Positions 14,693 through 21,995 of a stretch of 32,874 nucleotides of DNA are shown piece by piece. Each line of letters starts with the position of its first letter. The first letter of the stretch is position 1. The stretch lies in assembly GCF_024539675.1 (NCBI RefSeq), contig NZ_JAHHIT010000108.1, forward strand, positions 1-32,874. Direction: 5' to 3'. This DNA comes from Streptomyces hilarionis. GTDB taxonomy: Bacteria > Actinomycetota > Actinomycetes > Streptomycetales > Streptomycetaceae. Below the pieces are notes generated by a model that was not told the origin of the DNA, ran no database searches, and saw only the letters and a program-made list of their open reading frames with translations. A program made the position numbers and the translations under genes.

Positions 14693-16374
14693 CCCACGAC
14701 CACGACCTGGTGCTCCGCCCGACCGCCGCACAGACGGAGGCCGCGCTGAACCCTCCCGCCGGCCGCACGGGCGGGGACCTCGTCGTGGAGACCCTCGCCG
14801 CCCTCGGCGCGACCACGGTCTTCGGCCTGCCCGGCCAGCACGCCCTCGGCCTGTTCGACGCCCTGCGCCGCTCGGACCTGCGCTACGTCGGCCTGCGGGT
14901 GGAGAACAACGCCGGCTTCGCCGCGGACGCATACGGCAGGATCACGGGCGAGGCGGCCCCGCTGCTGCTGTCGACCGGACCCGGCGCGCTGACCTCCCTG
15001 CCGGCGCTCCAGGAGGCCGCGGCCGCCTCCGCGCCGGTGCTGGCGATCTGCAGCCAGGTGCCCACCCCCGGCCTCGGCGGCGGCCGGCACGGCTATCTGC
15101 ACGAACTCCCCGACCAGGCGGCCTCGTTCCGGGGTGTGGTGAAGTCGGTCCACACGGTCCGCGCCGCCTCGCAGATCCCGTCGGCGATCGAGGCGGCCTG
15201 GAAGTCGGCGCTGTCGGCGCCGCACGGCCCCGTGTGGGTGGAGATCCCGCAGGACGTGCTGCTGGCCGGGACGGCGATCCCGGTGGTGACCGGCGGCGAC
15301 GCCTTCCCCGAGGAACTGGCGCCACGCCCCGAGCTGACCGCCCTGGCCGCGCACCTGCTGTCCACCGCGGTCCGCCCGGCGATCATCGCGGGCGGGGGAG
15401 TCGTCCGGGCCGACGCCTCGGGCAAGCTGCGGCAGCTGGCGCAGACCCTGCGGGCGCCGGTCGTCACGACCCCCGGCGGCAAGGGCGCGTTCCCCTGGAA
15501 CCACCCGCTGTCCCTGCGGTCCTGGCTGGAGGACCGGCACACGACGGATCTCCTCGAGGACGCCGACGTGCTGCTGGTCGTCGGCTCCGGTCTCGGCGAA
15601 CTCTCCTCCAACTACCACACGTTCAGGCCCCGGGGCCGGGTCGTGCAGATCGAGGCGGACCTCGGCAAGCTGGAGTCCAACCACCCGGCCCTGGGCATCC
15701 ACGCGGACGCGCGCCTGGCGTTGCAGGCGCTGCTGGAGACGGTGTCCGAACGGCAGGACCCGACGGCGGCCGAGCGCGTCGCCGCGCTCCTGGCGAAGGT
15801 CGCCGACCGCCTCGCCGCCCAGGACCTCACCCTGGAACAGGACGTGCTGGCATCGGTGCGCAGGGCGCTGCCCGCCGACTCGCCGTCCTTCTGGGACATG
15901 ACCGTCCTCGCCTACTGGGCCTGGTCCGCCTTCGACGCCTCGGGCCCCAACCTGATGCACTCGGCCCAGGGCGCGGGCGGCCTCGGGTACGGCTTCCCGG
16001 CGGCACTGGGCGCGGCGGTCGCCGACCCCACCCGCCCGGTGCTGGCGGTGTCCGGCGACGGCGGCGCCCTGTACTCGATCGCGGAGCTCGCCACCGCGCG
16101 CCAGCACGACCTGGACGTCACCTGGCTGATCGTGGACGACGGCGGCTACGGCATCCTGCGCGAGTACATGACGGACGCCTTCGGCGAGACGACGGCCACC
16201 GAGCTGACCCGCCCCGACTTCGTGGCGCTCGCGGAGTCCTTCGGGGTGCCGGGCGTGCGGACGTCCCCCGAGGCCCTGGAGGCGGACCTGGCGGCGGCGC
16301 TGGGCTCGCCGGGCCCGTCGGTGGTCGTCCTCCCGGCGGTCCTGCGCATGTTCGCGCCGACGCACCTGGGCTGA
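14689..16374 (+). CDS. Thiamine-diphosphate-dependent enzyme, acetolactate synthase/2-keto acid decarboxylase type
   Basis: A 561-residue ThDP enzyme with the three-domain order PYR, central, PP. In the PYR domain the cofactor-activating Glu is Glu72 in RVENNAGFAADAYGR. The central domain holds PAIIAGGGVVRADA. The PP domain has GDG at 456-458 and continues to IVDDGGYG, where the usual Asn-Asn of the Mg/ThDP motif is Asp-Asp. The start is the GTG at 14689, overlapping the speB stop as GTGA. Alternatives are 2-ketoarginine decarboxylase (AruI-like, similar length), an acetolactate-synthase paralogue, or a carboxyethylarginine-synthase relative. The strict coupling to a ureohydrolase favours a guanidino-acid pathway, but no residue proves it. 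Confidence 0.85.
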   Translation: MTHDHDLVLRPTAAQTEAALNPPAGRTGGDLVVETLAALGATTVFGLPGQHALGLFDALRRSDLRYVGLRVENNAGFAADAYGRITGEAAPLLLSTGPGALTSLPALQEAAAASAPVLAICSQVPTPGLGGGRHGYLHELPDQAASFRGVVKSVHTVRAASQIPSAIEAAWKSALSAPHGPVWVEIPQDVLLAGTAIPVVTGGDAFPEELAPRPELTALAAHLLSTAVRPAIIAGGGVVRADASGKLRQLAQTLRAPVVTTPGGKGAFPWNHPLSLRSWLEDRHTTDLLEDADVLLVVGSGLGELSSNYHTFRPRGRVVQIEADLGKLESNHPALGIHADARLALQALLETVSERQDPTAAERVAALLAKVADRLAAQDLTLEQDVLASVRRALPADSPSFWDMTVLAYWAWSAFDASGPNLMHSAQGAGGLGYGFPAALGAAVADPTRPVLAVSGDGGALYSIAELATARQHDLDVTWLIVDDGGYGILREYMTDAFGETTATELTRPDFVALAESFGVPGVRTSPEALEADLAAALGSPGPSVVVLPAVLRMFAPTHLG

Positions 16375-16423
16375 GGGCGGGCGAGGGGCCCGGCCGGGGA
16401 GGCGGCTCGGCGCAGGGGCGGGC

Positions 16424-16654
16424 TCAGCCCGGCAGGCGGCCGATGCCGCCGTGGCCGTCCGGGCCGCTCCAGAGCACGGCCGCGAGCCAGAACGGAAACC
16501 AGGCGACCCTCTCGGGCAGGAAGCGCGCCCCCAGGAACCAGCCGAGGGCGAGCACGGGGGGCAGCAGGCAGCAGGACCACCCGCGCGGGCCGGGCGGGGC
16601 GGCCGCTGCGGTCGGTGGGGCCGCCGTGGTCGACGGCTCGGCGTTCTCCGACAT
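16424..16654 (-). CDS. Small membrane protein of unknown function
   Basis: 76 residues. The N-terminal 24 are Ala/Pro/Thr-rich and hydrophilic. Two hydrophobic stretches follow, roughly residues 26-44 (starting WSCCLLPPVLALGW) and 49-63 (VAWFPFWLAAVLW), then a Gly-rich tail. A CC pair sits at the membrane start. The ATG at 16654 has GGTGA a few bases upstream. It is convergent with the ThDP gene and divergent from the DinB-like gene. No family recognised. It is supported by the start site, position between terminator-like sequence and a divergent promoter gap, and a plausible two-helix profile. Confidence 0.6.
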   Translation of the reverse strand: MSENAEPSTTAAPPTAAAAPPGPRGWSCCLLPPVLALGWFLGARFLPERVAWFPFWLAAVLWSGPDGHGGIGRLPG

Positions 16655-16704
16655 TCCGTCACCGTAGGCGGGGACGGGGCGTCCGCCTTCTCGCCGCCCG
16701 TTGG

Positions 16705-16710
16705 TACGGT
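16705..16710 (+). promoter_or_regulatory. -10 hexamer for a leaderless transcript
   Basis: TACGGT ends 7 bases before the ATG at 16717, and there is no Shine-Dalgarno sequence between them. This is the spacing expected for transcription starting on the start codon. Confidence 0.5.
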
Positions 16711-16716
16711 CCCGGC

Positions 16717-17415
16717 ATGCCTGACGCGACCCCTTCGTCCGCTGCCGCTGCCGCTCCCGCCTCCGCTCCCTCCGCTCCCGGTCCCGTCACCGCCGACGAC
16801 GTGCGGGAGGCCGTGCGGCGGGCGGCGGACGTGGTCCGGGGCGCCCGGGAGGCCGACTGGGACGCCAGGGCGGGCTCCCTGGAGTGGAGTTGCTGGGAGA
16901 CCGTCGAGCATCTGGCCGACGACCTGTTCGCCTACGCGGCCCAACTGGGGCCGGAGCGGCCGCCGTCGGACGCGGAGGTCCCCTTCGTCTGGAGCCCGGG
17001 GCGTCCCGGCGGTCCCGCGAACGTCGTCTTCGCCGACCGGGCGGCCGGGGAGGCGGGCCTCGCGCAGGTGCTGGAGGCCTGCGGGGCGATGCTGGCGGCG
17101 ATGGTGCGCACGACCCCGGCGACGGTCCGGTCGCACCACGTCTTCGGGGCCTCGGACCCCGAGGGCTTCGCCGCGATGGGCGTCGTCGAGACGCTGGTGC
17201 ACCTGCACGACGTCGCCCAGGGGCTGGGCGTGCGGTGGGAGCCCGACGCCGGTCTGTGCGGCCGGGTGCTGGCCCGTCTCTTCCCCGACGCCCCGGCGGA
17301 CACGGACCGGTGGCCCACTCTGCTGTGGGCCACCGGTCGCGGGGAACTCCCGGGCCGTGCGCGCCTCGTGGGGTGGCGCTGGCACGGGGCTCCGCGCGGC
17401 GCGGGCGGGGCGTAG
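16717..17415 (+). CDS. DinB / mycothiol-dependent maleylpyruvate isomerase-fold protein
   Basis: A 232-residue soluble protein with the four-helix metal-binding layout of the DinB-like superfamily. WSCWETVEHLADDLFAYA (around residues 51-68) gives the first metal-type His, and GVVETLVHLHDVAQGLG (around 155-171) gives the others. An Ala/Pro/Ser-rich N-terminal 24 residues precedes the fold. In actinomycetes this fold includes mycothiol-dependent transferases and isomerases; the reaction here is unknown. The ATG at 16717 is probably leaderless. It is a single-gene transcript, divergent from the small membrane protein and convergent with the nuclease gene. Confidence 0.75.
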   Translation: MPDATPSSAAAAAPASAPSAPGPVTADDVREAVRRAADVVRGAREADWDARAGSLEWSCWETVEHLADDLFAYAAQLGPERPPSDAEVPFVWSPGRPGGPANVVFADRAAGEAGLAQVLEACGAMLAAMVRTTPATVRSHHVFGASDPEGFAAMGVVETLVHLHDVAQGLGVRWEPDAGLCGRVLARLFPDAPADTDRWPTLLWATGRGELPGRARLVGWRWHGAPRGAGGA

Positions 17416-17457
17416 GGCGCGGTGTGCGCCCGGACCCGCCCGCGGCGGAGAGGCGGG
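17415..17457. terminator. Two adjacent stems between convergent genes
   Basis: GGGCGC (17415-17420) pairs with GCGCCC (17426-17431), and CCCGCC (17435-17440) with GGCGGG (17452-17457). They fill the 43-base gap between the DinB-like and nuclease genes. Confidence 0.45.
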
Positions 17458-17458
17458 A

Positions 17459-18265
17459 CTACCAGATCGCCTCGACCCACTCCGGGTGGTCGATGAACGG
17501 GTTGCGGTTGTGCTGGTAGGTGTCGTAGATGACCTGGTTGCGCTTCTCCTCGAAGGCGCTCGGCGGGTCCTGCTCGTTCCACGCCTTCAGGACGGAGAGC
17601 TTGCCGATGTACGGGTTGCTGCCGTTGTTGACCTTCTCGTTCGGCTCCAGGTCGGCGAAGCCGTCGCCGCCGTCGTAGCGGACCGCCATGTAGAGGATCA
17701 TGCGGGCCACGTCGCCCTTGTCGGCGTCGCGGGGCTCGAAGGAGTCGGAGTCGACCTTGCTGCCGCCGCCGTTGGTGGCCGCGCTGCCGCCGTTGTCGAA
17801 GTCCAGGTTGCCGCGGATGCTGTTGAGCTGCACGTCCGCGGGGCGCAGGTGGTGCAGGTCGGTGCCGGGGCCGGTCACCTCGCCGAAGTCGCCGTGGGAC
17901 TTGGCCCACACGTGCTCGCGGTTCCAGTCGCCGAGGTCCCCGCCGTTGAGGGACTTGCTGCGGGAGACGCCGCTGTACAGCAGGATCACGTTGCCGCTGT
18001 TGTTCGGGTCCTGGTCGGTGACCTTCAGCGCGTTCCAGACGGCCGAGTACGAGATCTTCGAGACGTTGGCGCTGATGATCGTGTGCAGGGACGACTTCAG
18101 GCTCGAACCCGTCTTGCCGACCGCGTTCTTGTAGTACGTCGAGTCGTACGCCGTCGTGGTCGCCGCGGCGGGGGTCGCGGTGAGCGCGGGGGCGGTGATG
18201 CCGACCAGGACTGCGGTGGTGGCAAGCGCCACCGACTTCCATCGGCCTATGCGTGTCGCCAGCAT
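17459..18265 (-). CDS. Secreted endonuclease I-family nuclease
   Basis: 268 residues from the chosen ATG at 18265. The signal peptide is classical: MLATRIGRWK, then the hydrophobic VALATTAVLVGITAPALTA, with cleavage likely after ATPAAA. The mature protein carries the endonuclease I beta-beta-alpha-metal core: DWNREHVWAKSHG with His118, then DLHHLRPADVQLNSIRGN with His138/139, Asn148 and Arg151. It should cut DNA or RNA outside the cell, for nutrient scavenging or clearance of extracellular DNA. An in-frame ATG at 18334 would put 23 residues before the signal peptide and lies upstream of the promoter at 18277-18305, so it is rejected. It is a monocistronic leftward gene. Confidence 0.88.
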   Translation of the reverse strand: MLATRIGRWKSVALATTAVLVGITAPALTATPAAATTTAYDSTYYKNAVGKTGSSLKSSLHTIISANVSKISYSAVWNALKVTDQDPNNSGNVILLYSGVSRSKSLNGGDLGDWNREHVWAKSHGDFGEVTGPGTDLHHLRPADVQLNSIRGNLDFDNGGSAATNGGGSKVDSDSFEPRDADKGDVARMILYMAVRYDGGDGFADLEPNEKVNNGSNPYIGKLSVLKAWNEQDPPSAFEEKRNQVIYDTYQHNRNPFIDHPEWVEAIW

Positions 18266-18276
18266 GTGGGGTGTCC

Positions 18277-18305
18277 GATCTACGCGGGTTGATTGAAGGC
18301 GGCAA
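18277..18305 (-). promoter_or_regulatory. Promoter of the secreted nuclease gene
   Basis: On the minus strand, TTGCCG (18305-18300) and TAGATC (18282-18277) are separated by 17 bases, close to the sigma-70-like TTGACN-N17-TAGNNT pattern. Transcription would start only a few bases before the ATG at 18265. Confidence 0.6.
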
Positions 18306-18406
18306 TCGGGAGAGTGACATGCACATGCGGTCATGGCAATGAACCTGACGTGTAGATCGGGTGACGGGACACGGCAAACCGCCCCCGATCCCCGCGAGTC
18401 GGCAGC

Positions 18407-18447
18407 CGTCGGACGGCCCCCGGCACGCGGTCGGGGGCCGTCCGGCG
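18407..18447 (-). terminator. Strong stem-loop terminator after the GT39 gene
   Basis: GGACGGCCCCCG (18411-18422) pairs perfectly with CGGGGGCCGTCC (18432-18443), extended by four more pairs outward including one wobble, with a 9-base loop. It lies 17 bases after the GT39 stop. Confidence 0.75.
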
Positions 18448-18463
18448 TCGTGGACGCGGCCGG

Positions 18464-20683
18464 TCAGCTCACGTCGGACGGGTCCAGTCGGTAGACCGTC
18501 GACCCGCTGCCCTGCGCGGCGGACGAGGCCTGCGCGGCGGCGGACGACGCCGAAGTCCCGCCGTACGCGCTCTCCTTGACCGCCGTGCCGTTCTTCTGCA
18601 CCCAGGCGGTGATCTCGGTGAGCAGGCTGTTGTTCCCGCCGCCGGGACCGCCGCCCCCGCCGAGCCGGATGTAGTGCAGCTCGCCGTCCCTCACCAGTTC
18701 CTTCAGCCTGGCCAGGGTCATCGCGTTGTCGGAGCCGGTGAAGCCGAACATCGAGATGACGGGCTTTCCGGTGCTCAGGATCAGCCGGCCGGCGCTCTGG
18801 GAGTCGGACACCGCGATCAGCCAGGTGGCGCCGTCCTGGTGCTTCTCCAGGTACGAGGTGAGGGCGCTGTCGGCGCCGTCCGTGCCGCCGTCTCCGCCCA
18901 TGCCGCCGCCCCTCCCTGCGCCCATGCCCGAGCTCGTGCCTCCGCCCGCGCCGGAGCCCGTTTCGCCGGGCGCCCCGCCGGGCGTCGTGCCGTTTTGGCC
19001 CTCCGGCGCGCCGCCGGGGAGCTCGCCGCCCGCGCCGCCGCGAGGAGGCGCGCCGTCGCCGCCCAGGGGGCCGCCGCCGGGGAACTCCCCGTCGACGCGC
19101 CCCTGTCGGCCGCCCGGTGTCCCGCCGCCCGGACCGCCCATGCCGCCGCCGGTCGACGGGCCGGCGGTCGGGTTGGTGCCGCCCATCATGCCGCCGGCCG
19201 ATCCGAAGGCCGGTGAAGCGGCGTACGCCGTCGGGCCGGCGAGGGCCGCCACGACCGCCGCGGCGAGGGCCGCGCCGAGCAGCCGCATCCGCAGGCCGGA
19301 GCGCGCCGAACGCAGGACGCACAGGCCCGCGACCGCCAGGACGGTGAGCACGCCGACGGCCGGCCACAGCCAGGGGTTCCAGTCCGTGGCCCGGCGCAGC
19401 AGGACCACCGCCCACACTCCGGTCACCGCGAGCCCCGCGGGCAGCACCCACGACCAGCGGCCGTCACCGTCGCGCAGGGCCCGCCACAGCAGGACGCCGC
19501 CGCCCCCGCACAGCGCCGCGACGCCCGGGGCGAGCGCGGTCGTGTAGTACGGGTGCATCGTGCCCTCGGCCAGGGCGAAGGTCAGGTAGTGCAGCACGAG
19601 CCAGCCGCCCCACAGGACCAGGGCGGCACGCGTCGTGTCGGTGCGCGCGGCGCGGCCGCACCGCACCAGACCGCCGACGAGCGCGATGCCCGCGAAGGGG
19701 ATCAGCCAGGAGATCTGGCCGCCGAGGACGTCGTTGAACATCCGGCCGATGCCCGCCGTCCCGGCGAAGGTGCCGCCTCCGCCTCCGCCGCCCCCGCCGT
19801 TGCCCTCGCCGCCGAGGACCCGGCCCAGGCCGTTGTAGCCCATGATCAGGTCCCAGGCGCTGCCGTCGGTCGAACCGCCGATGTAGGGGCGGTCGTCGGC
19901 GGGCACGAGGGACACGGCCGCGGCCCACCAGAAGCTGGAGACGGCCAGCGCCACGGCCGCCAGAGCCAGGTGGACGGCCCTGCGCCGCCAACCGGCCCGC
20001 GACGCGTACAGGTACACGGCGAGGACGGCGGGCAGGGCGATGTAGCCCTGAAGCATCTTGGCGTTGAACGCGAGCCCGAAGCAGACCGCCGAGCCCAGCA
20101 GCGGCAGCAGCCGGTCCTCACGCGTGGCGCGCAGCGCGAGGGCCGCGCCGCCGACCATCAGCAGGACGAGGATCGTGTCGGGGTTGTTGTCGCGGTCGAT
20201 GGCGACGGTGATGGGCGTGAGCGCGAGCACGAGCGCCGCGAGGGCGGCCGCCGCGGGCCCGAACGCCCGCTTGACGCAGGCGTGCAGGATCCAGATCGTG
20301 CCCAGCGCCGCGGCGATCTGCGGCAGCATCATCTGCCAGGTGCCGAAGCCGAGGAGCCGGCAGGACAGGCCCATCGCCATGAGGGCCAGGGGCGGCTTGT
20401 CGACGGTGATGAAGTTCCCGGCGTCGAGCGAGCCGAAGAACCACGCCTCCCAGCTCTTCGTACCGCTGTACACGGCAGCGCTGTAGAAGCTGTTGAGGCT
20501 GCTGCCCGACAGGTTCCAGCAGCAGAGCACCGCCTCGAGGACCAGGATCGCGAGCAGCGCGGGCAGGGACCAGCGCGGCGCCCGGTCCGGTGGCGGGGCC
20601 CCGGTCGCGGACGCCGGCGGCGCCCAGGCGGGGGACACGGTCGGGTGGGTGAGGGGATCGGTGGCAGCTGTCACCCTGCGCAT
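18464..20683 (-). CDS. Membrane glycosyltransferase, ArnT/GT39-like (probable polyprenyl-phosphate mannosyl- or sugar transferase)
   Basis: 739 residues. A cytoplasmic Pro/Ala-rich N terminus leads into about a dozen hydrophobic segments (residues 40-490). The first external loop has NSFYSAAVYSGTKSWEAWFF and then FITVDKPPLALM, the conserved loop of ArnT/PMT-type GT-C enzymes that use lipid-linked sugars. A run of nine glycines sits in an external loop near residue 300. After the last helix, residues about 500-600 are extremely Gly/Pro/Met-rich, followed by a compact C-terminal domain (WLIAVSDSQSAGRLI, KPVISMFGFTGSD). Start is the ATG at 20683 or the GTG at 20674; neither has a good ribosome site. 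The substrate is unknown; cell-envelope glycosylation is the likely role. Confidence 0.82.
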   Translation of the reverse strand: MRRVTAATDPLTHPTVSPAWAPPASATGAPPPDRAPRWSLPALLAILVLEAVLCCWNLSGSSLNSFYSAAVYSGTKSWEAWFFGSLDAGNFITVDKPPLALMAMGLSCRLLGFGTWQMMLPQIAAALGTIWILHACVKRAFGPAAAALAALVLALTPITVAIDRDNNPDTILVLLMVGGAALALRATREDRLLPLLGSAVCFGLAFNAKMLQGYIALPAVLAVYLYASRAGWRRRAVHLALAAVALAVSSFWWAAAVSLVPADDRPYIGGSTDGSAWDLIMGYNGLGRVLGGEGNGGGGGGGGGTFAGTAGIGRMFNDVLGGQISWLIPFAGIALVGGLVRCGRAARTDTTRAALVLWGGWLVLHYLTFALAEGTMHPYYTTALAPGVAALCGGGGVLLWRALRDGDGRWSWVLPAGLAVTGVWAVVLLRRATDWNPWLWPAVGVLTVLAVAGLCVLRSARSGLRMRLLGAALAAAVVAALAGPTAYAASPAFGSAGGMMGGTNPTAGPSTGGGMGGPGGGTPGGRQGRVDGEFPGGGPLGGDGAPPRGGAGGELPGGAPEGQNGTTPGGAPGETGSGAGGGTSSGMGAGRGGGMGGDGGTDGADSALTSYLEKHQDGATWLIAVSDSQSAGRLILSTGKPVISMFGFTGSDNAMTLARLKELVRDGELHYIRLGGGGGPGGGNNSLLTEITAWVQKNGTAVKESAYGGTSASSAAAQASSAAQGSGSTVYRLDPSDVS

Positions 20684-20812
20684 GCTGTACGGCCGTTGTG
20701 GGTGGCCGCTGTGCCGGGGCTGGCCGCCGCCTGTGAGAACCCGTCGGCGGATCCGAAGATTCGTGCGACGCGGTCGTACAACCTTTCCTGGGAACTCATG
20801 TGTCAACTGGGC

Positions 20813-21670
20813 ATGAATCAGGGGACATCCAGCACGACACGACGAGCACGCCTGCTCACCGCGGCGCTCGGCGCCGGACTTCTCGTCACCGGGGTGGCCG
20901 CCACGCCCGCCTCGGCCGCCACCTCGACCGTGAGCTGCACCTCGACCAAGGCCGCTCTGGCGACCAAACTGAAGAAGGACATCACCGCCGCGGTCGCGGG
21001 CCGCCGGGGCACCGTCGCCGTCGGCCTCTACGACCGCACCGCCGAGACCACCTGCTTCCTGCGCGGCTCCACCGCGTTCGACTCGGCCAGCGTCGTCAAG
21101 GTGACCGTCCTGTCCGCGCTGCTGTGGGACGCGCAGAAGACCGGCCGGGCGCTGACCAGCCAGGAGAAGTCCCTCGCCACCGCCATGATCACCAAGTCGG
21201 ACAACGCCTCCACCTCCACCCTGTGGAAGCAGCTCGGCCTGACGAAGATCCAGGGCTTCCTGACCGCCGCGAAGATGACGCAGACCAAGCCCGGCGCGGA
21301 CAACTACTGGGGCCTGACCCAGATCACCGCCAACGACCAGCAGAAGCTGCTGAAGCTGCTCACCGCCAAGAACGCGGTCCTCACCGACGCCTCGCGCGCC
21401 TACGTCAACACGCTGATGGGCCAGGTCATACCCTCGCAGCGCTGGGGAACGCCGTTCGGGCGGCCCTCGGGCGTCACCTGGCGGGTCAAGAACGGCTGGC
21501 TGTCGCGGGCCACGCAGGCCTGGCGGGTGCACAGCATCGGCACCTTCAAGGGCGGCGGCCACGACTACGTCATCACCGTCCTGACCCAGGGCAACGCCAC
21601 GATGGACTACGGCATCGCGACCATCCAGGGCGTCGCGAAGGTGATCCACCGGGACCTCGCGGCGTCCTGA
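20813..21670 (+). CDS. Exported serine hydrolase with class A beta-lactamase fold
   Basis: 285 residues. The signal peptide contains RRARLL, then a hydrophobic stretch, with cleavage after ATPASA. The three hallmark motifs are present: SVVK (Ser93, Lys96), SDN (129-131) and KNG (226-228, in place of KTG). Cys42 and Cys81 may form a disulfide. This supports a penicillin-recognising serine hydrolase: a beta-lactamase, a DD-peptidase-like enzyme or an inactive relative. The omega-loop Glu cannot be placed with confidence. An in-frame ATG at 20798 would add five residues; a TACAAC -10-like hexamer lies at 20777-20782. It diverges from the GT39 gene and ends before a strong stem-loop. Confidence 0.82.
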   Translation: MNQGTSSTTRRARLLTAALGAGLLVTGVAATPASAATSTVSCTSTKAALATKLKKDITAAVAGRRGTVAVGLYDRTAETTCFLRGSTAFDSASVVKVTVLSALLWDAQKTGRALTSQEKSLATAMITKSDNASTSTLWKQLGLTKIQGFLTAAKMTQTKPGADNYWGLTQITANDQQKLLKLLTAKNAVLTDASRAYVNTLMGQVIPSQRWGTPFGRPSGVTWRVKNGWLSRATQAWRVHSIGTFKGGGHDYVITVLTQGNATMDYGIATIQGVAKVIHRDLAAS

Positions 21671-21674
21671 CGAC

Positions 21675-21712
21675 CGTGCGGCCCGTCGTCCGTCCGGAGG
21701 GCGGGCCGCACG
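21675..21712 (+). terminator. Stem-loop terminator after the serine hydrolase gene
   Basis: CGTGCGGCCC (21675-21684) and GGGCCGCACG (21703-21712) are perfectly complementary, with one more G-C pair inside. It begins 5 bases after the stop codon. Confidence 0.7.
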
Positions 21713-21948
21713 ACGTCCGGCGAAGGCTCCGCCGGGCGTCGCGAGGGCGCCGAGGGGGGCGGCCGGGCGCCCGGCCGTCGCCCCCTGTCGCTCCCGGTGA
21801 TGCGTCCGTCACGCACGGCGACCGTCGTGCCGGGCGGCCGCGGCCCCGTCCGCGGCCCTGTTCCCGCCCGTTCTCGCCTGTTCCCGCCCGTCCGGGTCCG
21901 CCCGCGCGACGCGCGTTTGTTGCGGAGGGATGAAATCCGCTTGCTTCG
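21713..21948. other. Non-coding part of the 323-base gap before the ABC exporter
   Basis: No gene is supported here. It contains a perfect 18-base palindrome CGGCCGGGCGCCCGGCCG (21760-21777), a likely second terminator stem, and a direct repeat (21857-21891). GGAGGG directly abuts an ATG at 21930; that spacing is too short for normal initiation and the frame opened there simply runs antiphase to the exporter. Confidence 0.6.
21857..21891. repeat. Two direct copies of a 15-mer with 20-base period
   Basis: CCTGTTCCCGCCCGT occurs at 21857-21871 and 21877-21891. A 20-base period puts both copies on one face of the helix, which would suit regulator binding. The intervening TTCTCGCCTG is itself related to TTCCCGCCCG. 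Confidence 0.6.
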
Positions 21949-21995
21949 GCGTTGGTGCCTTCCGGCAGAGCAGGACGACAGGAAGGCACCGGCGT
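21949..21995 (+). promoter_or_regulatory. Hairpin sequestering the ribosome binding site and start codon of the ABC exporter
   Basis: GGTGCCTTCC (21954-21963) pairs perfectly with GGAAGGCACC (21981-21990), which contains the Shine-Dalgarno GGAAGG. The stem extends outward through two G-U pairs, then G21951-C21993, C50-G94 and a G-U pair, reaching the first two bases of the GTG start at 21994. That is 15 pairs with a 17-base loop. Translation would need the stem to open. Confidence 0.75.

Noticed and set aside
12143..14932. A 929-residue PucR protein starting far upstream
   Set aside because: The extra N-terminal part is the complement of speB; the ATG at 13618 starts the recognisable PucR domain.
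13712..16374. Start of a clavulanate-type (ceaS/pah) biosynthetic cluster
   Set aside because: No beta-lactam synthetase or clavaminate synthase-like gene is nearby; the next genes are a small membrane protein and a DinB-fold protein.
18266..18334. Upstream ATG (18334) for the secreted nuclease
   Set aside because: A good -35/-10 pair lies inside this extension (18277-18305), and the signal peptide begins naturally at 18265.
21930..21993. Possible leader peptide starting at the ATG at 21930 before the ABC exporter
   Set aside because: GGAGGG abuts the ATG with no spacing, and the frame has no nearby stop; it runs on for thousands of bases antiphase to the exporter.
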